Assembly (NCBI RefSeq): GCF_011039135.1
Contig: NZ_JAAKEJ010000003.1
Coordinates: 62,001-126,000, forward strand
From: Desulfovibrio sp. ZJ209
Lineage (GTDB): Bacteria > Desulfobacterota > Desulfovibrionia > Desulfovibrionales > Desulfovibrionaceae
DNA length: 64,000 nt
Direction: 5' to 3'
The translations under genes were made by a program, and so were the position numbers. Shown here one piece after another: positions 1-9,018 of the stretch. The notes under the pieces are model-generated. The model did no database searches. It saw only the letters and a list, made by a program, of their open reading frames with translations, and was not told the origin of the DNA. The first letter of the stretch is position 1, and every line of letters starts with the position of its first letter.

Positions 1-22
1 GCTCGCAATTCACGCATTGCGG

Positions 23-2716
23 TCAGTTTGCGGGATTCCCCTCGGCTTCCCGGCTTTCCGCAAGGGCTTCCGTAAAAAGCTCGCGCCGCGCGGCCAGCTT
101 GTCGCGCGCGTCGGTGATCTTTTCGGCGCGCTCGCGCTCGCGCGCCACCACTTCCGCGGGGGCGCGGCTCACAAAGCTCTCGTTGCGCAGCTTGCGGTTC
201 ACCTCGACCATGTCTTTTTCCAGCTTGGCGAGCTCCTTGTCGAGGCGCGCCAGCTCGTCCGCAAGGTCCACGGCGCCGGCCAGCGGCACGATGACCTGGC
301 AGCCGCCGGCCACGGCCGAGGCGGCCGCCTTGGGCGCGGGCTGGCCTGCGTCGATGACAAGCTCCTCGAGGCGAGCCAGCGTCTCGATGCAGACGCGGTT
401 TTGCTCGAGGATGCGGGCCTGCGCCTCGTCCGCCGGGTGCAGCAAAAGGCGCACCTTGCGCGTGGGGCTGATGCCGAGCTCGGCCTTGATGGTGCGCACG
501 GCCACGATGACGCCCTGCACGAATTCCATGGCCCGCGCCTCGCCCGGGCGCACGCAGCCGGGCCGCGCCGGCGGGTAGGCCTCAAGCGCGATGTCCGTGG
601 GCGCGTCGCCCGCGGGCACGGGGAGCGCCTGCCAGATCTCGGCCGTCACAAAGGGCATGATGGGGTGAAGCAGCAGCAAAATCTCGCGCAGGGTCAGCCA
701 GAGCACATATTGCGCCCGGGCGCGGACCGCCGGGTCCTCCGAGGCCATGTCCGGCTTGGAAAGCTCAAGGTACCAGTCGCAAAACTCGTTCCAGAGGAAC
801 TTGTAACCGCATTGCGCGGCGTCGTTGAAGCGGTAGTCCTCCAGCGCCTGGTCCATGTCCAGCTTCACGGCCTCGAGCCGGTCCAGTATCCACGCCTCGT
901 GCAGGCTCACCGGGCCGGAGAGGTCCACGGGCGCGGGCGCCGTCTCGGGCAGGTTCATGAGCACGAAGCGCGCCGCGTTCCAGAGCTTGTTGACGAAGTG
1001 GCGGTAGCCCTCGATGCGCTCCTCCGAGAGGCGGATGTCGCGCCCCATGGCCGCGAAGGCCGTGAGCGTGAAGCGCAATGCGTCGCACCCGTATTTTTCG
1101 ATCATGGCCAAGGGGTCGATGCCGTTGCCCTTGGACTTGGACATCTTCTGCCCCTGCGCGTCGCGCACGAGCGCATGGAGGTAGATGTCGCGGAAGGGCG
1201 GCTCGCCGAGGAAGTGCTGGCCCATCATCATCATGCGGGCCACCCAGAAAAAGAGGATGTCGAAGCCCGTCACGAGCACGCTGGTGGGGTACCAGCGCTT
1301 GAGCTCGGGCGTCATTTCCGGCCAGCCCAGGGTGGAGAAGGGCCAGAGCGCGGACGAGAACCATGTGTCGAGCACGTCCTCGTCCTGCGTTAGGTCGTGG
1401 CTTCCGCAGCGCGGGCAGGTCTCCGGCGCGGTCTCGGCCACGATGAGCTCGCCGCACCGCTGGCAGGTCCACGCTGGGATGCGGTGCCCCCACCAGATCT
1501 GGCGGCTGATGCACCAGTCGCGGATGGTGTCCAGCCAGTGATAATAGGTCTTGAGCCACGTCTCGGGGAAGAGGCGCGTGAGCGCGGGCACGGCGGCGCG
1601 CGCGGCCGGCGCCATCTTGGTGGTGGCCACGAACCACTGGCGCGACACATGCGGCTCGACCACGGTGTGGCAGCGGTAGCAGCGGCCCACGGCGTGGTTC
1701 AGCTCCTCCTCGCCGCGGGCGAGGCCGGCCTCCGCAATGTCCTCCACAATGCGCTTGCGGGCCTCATCCTTGGCCAGGCCCGCATAGGGGCCCGACTCCG
1801 GCTTCATGCGGCCGTCTTCGTCGATGACCTGGAGAAATTCCAGCCCGTGGCGCTGGCCGAGCAGCCAGTCGTTGTGGTCGTGCGAGGGCGTCACCTTGAG
1901 CGCGCCCGTGCCGAACTGGCGGTCCACATAGCTGTCCGCGATGACCGGGATCTCGCGGCCGAGCACGGGGACGACCACGCGGCGCCCCACAAGGCCGGCA
2001 TAGCGCTCGTCCTCGGGATGCACGCAGACGGCCGTGTCGCCGGGGATGGTCTCGGGCCGGGTCGTGGCGATGACGATCTCGCCGTCGCCGTCGGCGAGCT
2101 TGTAGGCAACCTTCCAGAGGCGGCCGGGCTGGTCCTCGTGCTCCACCTCGTCGTCCGCGAGCGCGGTGTGGCAGCGCGAGCACCAGTTGATGATATAGTC
2201 GCCGCGGTAGATGAGACCCTCGTTGTAGAGCTGCACGAAGACCTTGCGCACGGCCGCGGACAGGCCGTCATCCAGCGTGAAGCGCAGGCGCGACCAGTCC
2301 ACCGAGCAGCCCAGCGCCGCGATCTGCTCAAGGATGCGGTGCCCGTAGTCGGCGCGCCACTGCCACACGCGCTCCACGAAGGCCTCGCGGCCGAGGTCCT
2401 TGCGGCTCTTGCCTTCCTTGGCCAGCGCGCGCTCCACCACGTTCTGCGTGGAGATGCCGGCATGGTCCGTGCCCGGTATCCAGAGCACGTTCTTGCCCTT
2501 CTGGCGCGCGTGGCGGCAGAGCACGTCGATGAGCGTGAGGTTGAGGGCGTGGCCGATATGCAGGGCGCCGGTCACGTTGGGCGGGGGGATGACGATGGAA
2601 TACGGCTCGCCCGGGGCGTCCGGGCTCGGGGTGAAAGTCCCGCTTTCTTCCCAGTGGCTGCGCCACCGGCGTTCCACGTCCTTAGGCTCATAGCCCTTGG
2701 GGAGCGTCTCCGCCAT
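23..2716 (-). CDS. valS: Valine--tRNA ligase
   Basis: Class Ia aminoacyl-tRNA synthetase that charges tRNA-Val in the cytoplasm. The 897-residue product has the HIGH signature at residues 53-56 (PPPNVTGALHIGHA) and the KMSKS loop as GQKMSKSKGNG. It also has Cys pairs in the editing and zinc region, an anticodon-binding domain and the C-terminal Lys/Glu-rich coiled coil typical of ValRS. The frame is open upstream for 171 more codons, but homology begins at MAETLPKGYEPKDVE and a GGAG Shine-Dalgarno lies about 8 bases before that ATG, so the start is placed at 2716. It is divergent from the BPL_N gene with only 36 bases between the two start codons. Length and motifs are normal for the family. 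Confidence 0.97.
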   Translation of the reverse strand: MAETLPKGYEPKDVERRWRSHWEESGTFTPSPDAPGEPYSIVIPPPNVTGALHIGHALNLTLIDVLCRHARQKGKNVLWIPGTDHAGISTQNVVERALAKEGKSRKDLGREAFVERVWQWRADYGHRILEQIAALGCSVDWSRLRFTLDDGLSAAVRKVFVQLYNEGLIYRGDYIINWCSRCHTALADDEVEHEDQPGRLWKVAYKLADGDGEIVIATTRPETIPGDTAVCVHPEDERYAGLVGRRVVVPVLGREIPVIADSYVDRQFGTGALKVTPSHDHNDWLLGQRHGLEFLQVIDEDGRMKPESGPYAGLAKDEARKRIVEDIAEAGLARGEEELNHAVGRCYRCHTVVEPHVSRQWFVATTKMAPAARAAVPALTRLFPETWLKTYYHWLDTIRDWCISRQIWWGHRIPAWTCQRCGELIVAETAPETCPRCGSHDLTQDEDVLDTWFSSALWPFSTLGWPEMTPELKRWYPTSVLVTGFDILFFWVARMMMMGQHFLGEPPFRDIYLHALVRDAQGQKMSKSKGNGIDPLAMIEKYGCDALRFTLTAFAAMGRDIRLSEERIEGYRHFVNKLWNAARFVLMNLPETAPAPVDLSGPVSLHEAWILDRLEAVKLDMDQALEDYRFNDAAQCGYKFLWNEFCDWYLELSKPDMASEDPAVRARAQYVLWLTLREILLLLHPIMPFVTAEIWQALPVPAGDAPTDIALEAYPPARPGCVRPGEARAMEFVQGVIVAVRTIKAELGISPTRKVRLLLHPADEAQARILEQNRVCIETLARLEELVIDAGQPAPKAAASAVAGGCQVIVPLAGAVDLADELARLDKELAKLEKDMVEVNRKLRNESFVSRAPAEVVARERERAEKITDARDKLAARRELFTEALAESREAEGNPAN

Positions 2717-2752
2717 CTTGCATTCTCCGTGAAAAGGCGGCAATAGTGCGCC

Positions 2753-4162
2753 ATGCAGCGCGAAAGCAGCGTCCACATCCTGTGGGATGCCTCCCACATC
2801 TGGGGCCTCATGGCCTGGCGCGCCCTGCGCGCCCTGGGCGTGCCCTCGCGGCTGGTCAAGGCTAAAGAAATAGCCGATGGCGCGCTTTCTGGCAAGCCGG
2901 GGCACCACGGGCGCGCCCGCCTCCTGCTGGTGCCCGGGGGCAGCGCGGGCCGCAAGGCGGCCTTGCTGGGCAGGGCCGGCCGCGCGGCCGTGCGGGACTT
3001 CGTGCGCGAGGGCGGCGCCTACCTCGGCTTTTGCGGCGGCGCCGGCCTCGCACTGAGCCCCGCTGCGGAGGCGCAAGGGGCCCGAGCACGCCCCGATGAA
3101 GCCCCGCTCGGCCTCTGCCCATGGACGCGCGCGCCCTATGTGCGGCGCTTCCAGCACCTCATCTCCGGGCACCTGCTCGCCAGGACGGGGGACGCGGAGG
3201 GCGACCCTTCCGGGACGGCGCCGGGGCATGTGTCGCTGCCCGTATGGTGGCCCGGCCGCTTCGCGCCGGAAAGCGGCGCGCCCGACGTGACCGTGCTCGC
3301 CACGAGCGTCGGCCCCGACGCCGACCTCTGGCTCGCCGACCTACCCCTTGCCGGCATTTCCGCCCGGGTGCTGGAGACCTGGCGCAACTGCTACGGCGTG
3401 GACCTCTCGCCGGACTTCCTCGAGGGCCAGCCCCTTGCCGTGTGCGGCAGCTTCGAGGCGGGCCGCTACCTGCTCAGTTATTCGCACCTCGAGACGCCGG
3501 AAAGCCCGGCGGCCAATGCGTGGCTCGCCCGCATCCTCGGCGGCTTCGGCATTGCGGTTGCTCGCGCCCGGGCCGTACCCGCGTGGGAGCTGGACTGCGA
3601 TGCTCCGTTGCCTTCCGCCGGGGGAGTGGGCCCGGCGGCCTCGGCGCGCCGCGCCTGCGCCCGCATCCGCGCCCTGCTCGAGCTTGGCGTCACGCAGCGC
3701 CTCTTTTTCCGGCGCACCTCATGGCTCTTGGGCTGGCGCGCCGGGCTGCCCGGCATGGCCTGCAACAACCTCATGGCGGCCTTTGCGGAACTTGCGGAAG
3801 TGGCCGAAGCCCCTGCGGAGGGCGCGGAGCGCAACGCCGCCCGTGCAGCGCTGGACCGCCTCTGGAGGCGACTGGGCCCGCGCTTCGACAGCCTGCTCGA
3901 CCTGTTCGCGGACGGCGCCGAGTCGTGGCTCATGGCGAGCCGCCTTTCCGACCTGCTCTCGCCCACGCTGCCGCACGCCGTGGACGCCCGCGGCCTCGCG
4001 CATCAGCGCGCGGCCCTGTTCGGCCACCCCATGCGCGGCGGCGGCCTTGCGGAAGAGCTGCTCCAGATGGCCGAGGAGGGCATTTATACGGCGCAGGCGC
4101 TTGCCGGCCCATTCGAAGGCGCCGCCAGCCCCCCCGCGTGCCACGCTTCCAACGCGCAATGA
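2753..4162 (+). CDS. BPL_N-domain (glutamine amidotransferase-like) protein
   Basis: The N-terminal roughly 240 residues resemble the BPL_N / class I glutamine amidotransferase-like fold: a VHILWDASHIWG start, a VPGGSAGRKA turn, then GGAYLGFCGGAGLALS. The last motif places a Cys at the nucleophile-elbow position of that fold. The remaining half is Ala/Arg-rich, has no domain I recognise, and is probably a Desulfovibrionaceae-specific extension. The 469-residue protein has no signal peptide or clear membrane segment. No strong Shine-Dalgarno precedes the ATG, and the first 36 bases upstream are shared with valS on the other strand. The substrate is unknown; family membership is inferred from the motif pattern only. 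Confidence 0.72.
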   Translation: MQRESSVHILWDASHIWGLMAWRALRALGVPSRLVKAKEIADGALSGKPGHHGRARLLLVPGGSAGRKAALLGRAGRAAVRDFVREGGAYLGFCGGAGLALSPAAEAQGARARPDEAPLGLCPWTRAPYVRRFQHLISGHLLARTGDAEGDPSGTAPGHVSLPVWWPGRFAPESGAPDVTVLATSVGPDADLWLADLPLAGISARVLETWRNCYGVDLSPDFLEGQPLAVCGSFEAGRYLLSYSHLETPESPAANAWLARILGGFGIAVARARAVPAWELDCDAPLPSAGGVGPAASARRACARIRALLELGVTQRLFFRRTSWLLGWRAGLPGMACNNLMAAFAELAEVAEAPAEGAERNAARAALDRLWRRLGPRFDSLLDLFADGAESWLMASRLSDLLSPTLPHAVDARGLAHQRAALFGHPMRGGGLAEELLQMAEEGIYTAQALAGPFEGAASPPACHASNAQ

Positions 4163-4222
4163 GGCAGCGCGCCCCTGACGCTTTTATCGGACGCTTTAGA
4201 CGCCGGCCCGACCCATGCGACT

Positions 4223-4252
4223 TTGACACACTTGCTTTCCTCACCCTATGAT
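4223..4252 (+). promoter_or_regulatory. Sigma-70-type promoter of the GA-repeat methyltransferase
   Basis: TTGACA (4223-4228), an 18-base spacer and TATGAT (4247-4252) make a near-consensus housekeeping promoter. Transcription would begin near 4259, leaving a leader of about 105 bases before the start codon. The leader contains a short inverted repeat (TGGCTG...CAGCCA). The promoter is unusually strong for this GC-rich context and lies in the 200-base gap after the BPL_N gene. Confidence 0.7.
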
Positions 4253-4365
4253 ACGGAGGCCTTCGGCATGTTCGTGGCTGCCGCAGGCAGGCCACAGCCA
4301 TGCGGGCTCCGCACGCATGCCCAGACTGAAACTCTTTTCAACCAGCAGTCACAGAGGAGTACATG

Positions 4366-5135
<770 letters not shown>

Positions 5136-5224
5136 CTCCCATGCGTCCGTGGCGAGTGCGCGCCCCCGCCTGTGGCTGCCAGGCCACGGCTGCCCTGCGT
5201 CCCCAGGCCGACGCGCAGGCGGCG

Positions 5225-5262
5225 AAAACAAACGCCCCCGGTTCCGCAGGGAATCGGGGGCG
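5225..5262 (-). terminator. Intrinsic terminator of the tRNA-Val/tRNA-Asp transcript
   Basis: On the minus strand a stem of 12 pairs with one mismatch (CGCCCCCG-A-TTCC against GGAACCGGGGGCG, 4-base loop) is followed by TTTGTTTTCG. It lies about 30 bases past the tRNA-Asp 3' end and is oriented to end tRNA transcription. Confidence 0.85.
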
Positions 5263-5294
5263 AATATCGGTCTCCCGCAAGGGGAGGTGGGGGC

Positions 5295-5371
<77 letters not shown>

Positions 5372-5420
5372 GTGATGGCCCGCCCCGCAATGCGGGGTTG
5401 GCGCCGGGCCGGGCGAGTGG

Positions 5421-5496
5421 TGGTGGGCAGTACAGGACTTGAACCTGTGGCCCCCGCCGTGTGAAGGCGGTGCTCTACCAGCTGAGCTAACTGCCC
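5421..5496 (-). tRNA. tRNA-Val(CAC)
   Basis: The 76-base minus-strand cloverleaf has acceptor stem GGGCAGT/ACTGCCC and encoded CCA. The anticodon stem CCGCC/GGCGG encloses TTCACAC, giving anticodon CAC for the GTG codon. It is first in a two-tRNA unit; a CCCCGCAATGCGGGG inverted repeat lies between it and tRNA-Asp. Confidence 0.97.
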
Positions 5497-5509
5497 TCCC
5501 GGAGCAATT

Positions 5510-5538
5510 GGTTTATTCCACTTGGGCTCATGCGTCAA
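5510..5538 (-). promoter_or_regulatory. tRNA promoter with AT-rich upstream element
   Basis: On the minus strand TTGACG, 17 bases and TAAACC precede tRNA-Val, giving a leader of only about 7 bases. Just upstream (5541-5580) are A and T tracts including the palindrome CGTAAAAA-AA-TTTTTACG, which could act as an UP element for a strongly expressed stable-RNA promoter. The -10 box is weak. Confidence 0.6.
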
Positions 5539-5696
5539 GGCAAAATATCCGTAAAAAAATTTTTACGAAATATTTTTTCCAAGCTGCTGGAACTCCTTGA
5601 AAAATTTTTCCCGCCCGCGCAAAGACCCCGGCAGCGACTTGCCGTTGGGCGCGGGCGGTGTTAGTTCTTTGCGCCACACGGATGCAAGGAATGGAC

Positions 5697-6650
5697 ATGA
5701 CGACCACGCGCGCATGGGGTCTCATCCTGGCCCTGGCCTTTCTTCCCCTGCTCCCCGCCGAGGCACCGGCGGCGGTCATCGACGGCAACCGCATCATGGA
5801 CCAGCGCATGAGCGAGAACCTCTGCGCCCTCACCTTCGATGACGGCCCCTCCCGGTACACCGGCCACCTGCTCGACATGCTTGCCGGCTACGGCATCCCG
5901 GCCACCTTCTTCCTTCTGGGCGGCAATGCGGAGCGCAACCCCGCCATGGTGCGGCGCATCATTGCGGAAGGGCACGAAGTGGGCAACCATTCCTGGTCGC
6001 ATCCCAATTTGCGGACTCTGGCGCCCGAAGCGCAGGAGCAGGAGATCAGCGCCACCGACTCAATGTTGCGCGCTCTCGGGGCAAGCCCGGCCTATCTCCG
6101 GCCGCCCTACGGCAATTTTGACGCGCATACACTCGAGATTGCACAGAACCTTGGCGTCGGCGTCATCCTCTGGTCCATGGACAGCCATGACTGGAAGCAC
6201 CTGCCCGCCGATTATGCCAAGCTGCGCACCACCCGTGGCACCCAGTACGACGATGGCGAGCTGCGCGGCATCTTTCTCTTTCACGACACGCACAAGAGCA
6301 CGGTAGACGACCTGCCGCGCATCATCGCCAACCTGCTGGCCGGGGGCTGCCGCCGCTTCGTCACCGTGAGCGACTACCTGGCCGCCGCGCTCGACCCGGA
6401 GCCGGGCCTGCTCATGACGCGCCACCCCAGGGCGCCCTTCCCCGCGCCCGAGCTGGCCGTGCAGCACCGCCGCATGCAGGCGAGCGAGCCCGCCCTGCCC
6501 CTGGCCCGCTGCAGCCGGCCGTGGAACGCCACCATCGCGCGAACAGCCCCGCCGCAGCCGTTGCGCGGGAGCTCCGTCACCACAACGCCGCTTGACGACA
6601 TCGACGACGCCCACGCGGCCGACGATTCCCGCGCCGCCGCGGAAATCTAG
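5697..6650 (+). CDS. Exported polysaccharide deacetylase (NodB-type)
   Basis: Carbohydrate esterase 4 family enzyme predicted to deacetylate an N-acetylated glycan in the envelope. The TFDDGPSRYTG motif carries the metal-binding Asp and catalytic Asp, NHSWSHPNL supplies the His ligands, and LRPPYGNFD is the next conserved block. A late FLFHDTHKST His motif completes the set. Three in-frame ATGs occur; the third (5697) is chosen because AAGGA lies 6 bases before it and because it starts a clean signal peptide (TRAWGLILALAFLPLLPAEA). The 317-residue protein has a disordered tail after about residue 235 with no known domain. It is convergent with the AMMECR1 gene. Confidence 0.92.
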   Translation: MTTTRAWGLILALAFLPLLPAEAPAAVIDGNRIMDQRMSENLCALTFDDGPSRYTGHLLDMLAGYGIPATFFLLGGNAERNPAMVRRIIAEGHEVGNHSWSHPNLRTLAPEAQEQEISATDSMLRALGASPAYLRPPYGNFDAHTLEIAQNLGVGVILWSMDSHDWKHLPADYAKLRTTRGTQYDDGELRGIFLFHDTHKSTVDDLPRIIANLLAGGCRRFVTVSDYLAAALDPEPGLLMTRHPRAPFPAPELAVQHRRMQASEPALPLARCSRPWNATIARTAPPQPLRGSSVTTTPLDDIDDAHAADDSRAAAEI

Positions 6651-6705
6651 GCGCCCCCTCATTCCGCAACGCAAGTGCAGGCTCCGCGCTCTTTCCGCCC
6701 CTGCC

Positions 6706-7305
6706 TCAGGCCGGGAAGACCTGCGCCTCATACCAGAAGAGACGCGCTTGCGGCAGCCGCCACGCGCCCACAGGCACACCGGCCTTGACGCAAAGGTGGT
6801 CAAGATAGGCCTCCCTGCTCCAACCCTGTTCCACCGGCACCTGCGGCAGGAAGACGCCGGTCCTGCCGGCATATTGCAGGGCAACGCCATGGCGGCCCAC
6901 TTCCACGAGCCCAGGGTCCGGGCAGGGCGTGAGCTCGTCCAGCACAGAGATTTCAAGCTCTGCCCGCTCCCACTCGCGGGCCGTGAGCGGCGGGAAGCGC
7001 GGATCTTCCAGCGCAGCGGCCCGCGCCATTCGCCAGACATTCTCCTCCAGCGGCTCCCGGCCCACGATGGTGCCGATGCAGCCGCGCAGGTTTCCGCCAA
7101 GGGTGATGGTCACAAAGGCGCCGAGCGGCCGCCGGAGCACCGGGTGCTCCTCTCCGTTCGGGGCCTCAGGGCTGGACAAAGCCTCCGTGAGGCTTGTCAC
7201 CCCGGGCATCACGGGCGCCGCGCCCACCGCAAGCGCAATGGACTGCCGCGCAAGCGTGCGGAGCCACGCCTTTTCCGTTGCGTCAAGATCGAATGAAAGC
7301 CCCAT
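6706..7305 (-). CDS. amrA: AMMECR1-domain protein (AmmeMemoRadiSam system protein A-like)
   Basis: The 199-residue cytoplasmic protein matches the AMMECR1 family. It has the LRGCIGTI signature motif after the FVTITLGGN strand, DPRFPPLTAREWERAELEISVLDEL, and GVFLPQVPVEQGWSREAYLDHLC. The start at 7305 follows a strong GGGGAGG Shine-Dalgarno; the reading frame is open further upstream without homology. The biochemical role is not settled. In many bacteria this protein is encoded with a Memo-like protein and a radical SAM enzyme, but neither is adjacent here. It lies downstream of the dsr genes on the same strand, separated from them by about 240 bases. Confidence 0.88.
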   Translation of the reverse strand: MGLSFDLDATEKAWLRTLARQSIALAVGAAPVMPGVTSLTEALSSPEAPNGEEHPVLRRPLGAFVTITLGGNLRGCIGTIVGREPLEENVWRMARAAALEDPRFPPLTAREWERAELEISVLDELTPCPDPGLVEVGRHGVALQYAGRTGVFLPQVPVEQGWSREAYLDHLCVKAGVPVGAWRLPQARLFWYEAQVFPA

Positions 7306-7331
7306 CTTGCCTCCCCAAGACCGCAGTGCGG

Positions 7332-7505
7332 TCAGCGTGTCAGGTCGCGCGGGCCTGCACCGCTGCTTTCCGGAACGGGTGGCCGCGCCAAGGACGGCAG
7401 GAGCTTCCCACACTCCTTCAGCGGCCGCAACAGCAATGCCCGGACCACCAAGGCACAAAAAAGAAATGCCACAACCATGGGTTGCGGCACCTCTTGATTC
7501 GCCAT
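7332..7505 (-). CDS. Possible small membrane protein downstream of dsrD
   Basis: A 57-codon frame begins MANQEVPQPM and has one hydrophobic segment (VVAFLFCALVVRALLL), then a Pro/Ser-rich hydrophilic tail. An alternative ATG lies 15 bases upstream. Only a weak GGCGGA Shine-Dalgarno is visible. It starts about 40 bases after the dsrD stop on the same strand, so it could be the last gene of the dsr transcript. I do not recognise a family; it may be noncoding. Confidence 0.3.
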   Translation of the reverse strand: MANQEVPQPMVVAFLFCALVVRALLLRPLKECGKLLPSLARPPVPESSGAGPRDLTR

Positions 7506-7545
7506 GTCTGCGTCCGCCATGCAGGCGCAGCAAGCGTTGGTACGC

Positions 7546-7794
7546 CTAGTCTTCGCCCTCGGCGTGGCTCTGCTTGCCCGCGCCCTTGAGGCCGTACATG
7601 GTGGTGGAGCCGGAAGACCAGAACTCCAGCACCTGGTCATTCACCAGGGCAGTGAGGATCTTCTTCACTTCGCGGGGCTTCATGTCCGGGAAAAGGGCCA
7701 CGAAGTCATTGAAGTAAAACTTGGACTTGGCGGCGGACTTGCCCTTGAGGAAGTCCACAACGGTCTCTTTTTGCTGTTCCGTAACGTCGGCCAT
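7546..7794 (-). CDS. dsrD: Dissimilatory sulfite reductase accessory protein DsrD
   Basis: The 82-residue winged-helix protein (start MADVTEQQKETVVDFLKG, then FYFNDFVALFPDMKPREVKK) is found in sulfate reducers beside dsrAB. Published work on the family describes DsrD as an activator of DsrAB sulfite reduction. The start follows AGGAGA with normal spacing. It is the third gene of the dsr locus, but a strong intrinsic terminator lies just before its ribosome-binding site, so its level is probably lower than that of dsrAB. Confidence 0.96.
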   Translation of the reverse strand: MADVTEQQKETVVDFLKGKSAAKSKFYFNDFVALFPDMKPREVKKILTALVNDQVLEFWSSGSTTMYGLKGAGKQSHAEGED

Positions 7795-7810
7795 GGTATC
7801 TCTCCTGCTG

Positions 7811-7842
7811 AAAAAGCGGCCCGGCCGTGGAGGCCGGGCCGC
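7811..7842 (-). terminator. Intrinsic terminator/attenuator between dsrB and dsrD
   Basis: On the minus strand GCGGCCCGGCC, a 5-base loop and GGCCGGGCCGC form a perfect 11-pair stem followed directly by TTTTT. It begins 10 bases after the dsrB stop codon, and the dsrD Shine-Dalgarno follows within a few bases of the T-tract. It should end most dsrAB transcripts and let a fraction read into dsrD. Confidence 0.88.
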
Positions 7843-7851
7843 AGGGAATGC

Positions 7852-8997
7852 CTAGAACTTGAACTGGGTGCTCTGGCGCCAGCTGTAGTAGGCGGATTCG
7901 CGGAAGTCGTCGATGAGGTGCTCGGAGAACTCAAGGCCGGTCAGCCTGAAGAACTCCTCCCAGCCGATGCGCTCCGCCCAGTCGCCCAGGCGCTCGTACT
8001 TCTCGGCATTGGCCGAGTAGACATCGATGATGTGGCGCACCGTCTTGGTGAGGGTGGGCCAGCGCGGCGGCTCGTTGGGGATGAAGGCCACCACGACCTT
8101 GGAGAACTTGGGCCAGGTGATGCGGTTGGAGACCTTGCCGCCCACCATGATGGCGATGCCGTCGCTCTCGCCGTCGGCGATGGGGAGCGCGGGGCACATG
8201 GTGTAGCAGTTGCCGCAGTACATGCAGCGGTCTTCCTTGATGGCCACGGAGTTCACCTTCTTGCCGTCAAACTCCACCTTGGTGGGGCGCACGGCGGCGG
8301 TGGGGCAGGCGGCCACGGCCAGCGGAATCTCGCAGAGCTGGTCGACCCAGGCGGTGTCGATCATCGGCGGCTTGCGGTGGATGCCCACAAGGCCGATGTC
8401 CGAGCAGTGCACGGCGCCGCACATGTTGATGCAGCAGGCAAGGGCCACGCGCACCGGCGCGGGCATGCGCATGTGCACGAAGCCGTCAAAGAGGGCGTCC
8501 ATGACGGCCTTCACCGGGCCGGAGGCGTCGGTGGCCGGGGTGTGGCAGTGGATCCAGCCCTGGGTGTGGATCATGTTGCAGATACAGGCGCCCGTGCCGC
8601 CCACCGGGAACTTCTGCGAGCCGCCCTCGAACTTGCGGGAGTTGAGGTCGTCGCGCAGGGCCTTCATGGTGGCTTCGTCCTTCACCATGAATTCGATGTT
8701 GTTGCGCGTGGTCCAGCGGACGTAGCCGTCGCAGTACTTGTCGGCGATGTCGCAGATCTCGCGGATATGCGTGATGGACATGGTACGCGAGCCGCCGCAG
8801 CGCACGGTGTAGACCTTGTCGCCGCTCTCGGCCACATGCAGGAGCACGCCGGGCTCGAGGATCTCATGATAGACCCACTTGCCGAAGTTCTTGGCGATGA
8901 CCGGCGGGAAGTAGTCGCTGTACTTGTGAGGGCCGATGTCGGAGATGCGGCCTTCCATGGGTTTCTTGGGATCGTACCCCGTAGAGATGAATGCCAT
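7852..8997 (-). CDS. dsrB: Dissimilatory sulfite reductase beta subunit
   Basis: Forms the alpha2beta2 DsrAB enzyme that reduces sulfite, the terminal electron acceptor step of sulfate respiration in the cytoplasm. The 381-residue protein has the siroheme-[4Fe-4S] Cys pattern [17 protein letters not shown] and [11 protein letters not shown], and a ferredoxin insert [12 protein letters not shown]. The start ATG at 8997 is preceded by GGGGGA. It lies 21 bases after dsrA, so the two are cotranscribed. Length and Cys content are normal for a functional beta subunit. Confidence 0.98.
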   Translation of the reverse strand: MAFISTGYDPKKPMEGRISDIGPHKYSDYFPPVIAKNFGKWVYHEILEPGVLLHVAESGDKVYTVRCGGSRTMSITHIREICDIADKYCDGYVRWTTRNNIEFMVKDEATMKALRDDLNSRKFEGGSQKFPVGGTGACICNMIHTQGWIHCHTPATDASGPVKAVMDALFDGFVHMRMPAPVRVALACCINMCGAVHCSDIGLVGIHRKPPMIDTAWVDQLCEIPLAVAACPTAAVRPTKVEFDGKKVNSVAIKEDRCMYCGNCYTMCPALPIADGESDGIAIMVGGKVSNRITWPKFSKVVVAFIPNEPPRWPTLTKTVRHIIDVYSANAEKYERLGDWAERIGWEEFFRLTGLEFSEHLIDDFRESAYYSWRQSTQFKF

Positions 8998-9018
8998 GTC
9001 TGTGTCCCCCTTTGGCGG

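Noticed and set aside
5383..5397. CCCCGCAATGCGGGG between the two tRNAs as a terminator
   Set aside because: There is no T-tract on either side; a real terminator lies after tRNA-Asp. It is counted instead with the recurrent 9-mer.
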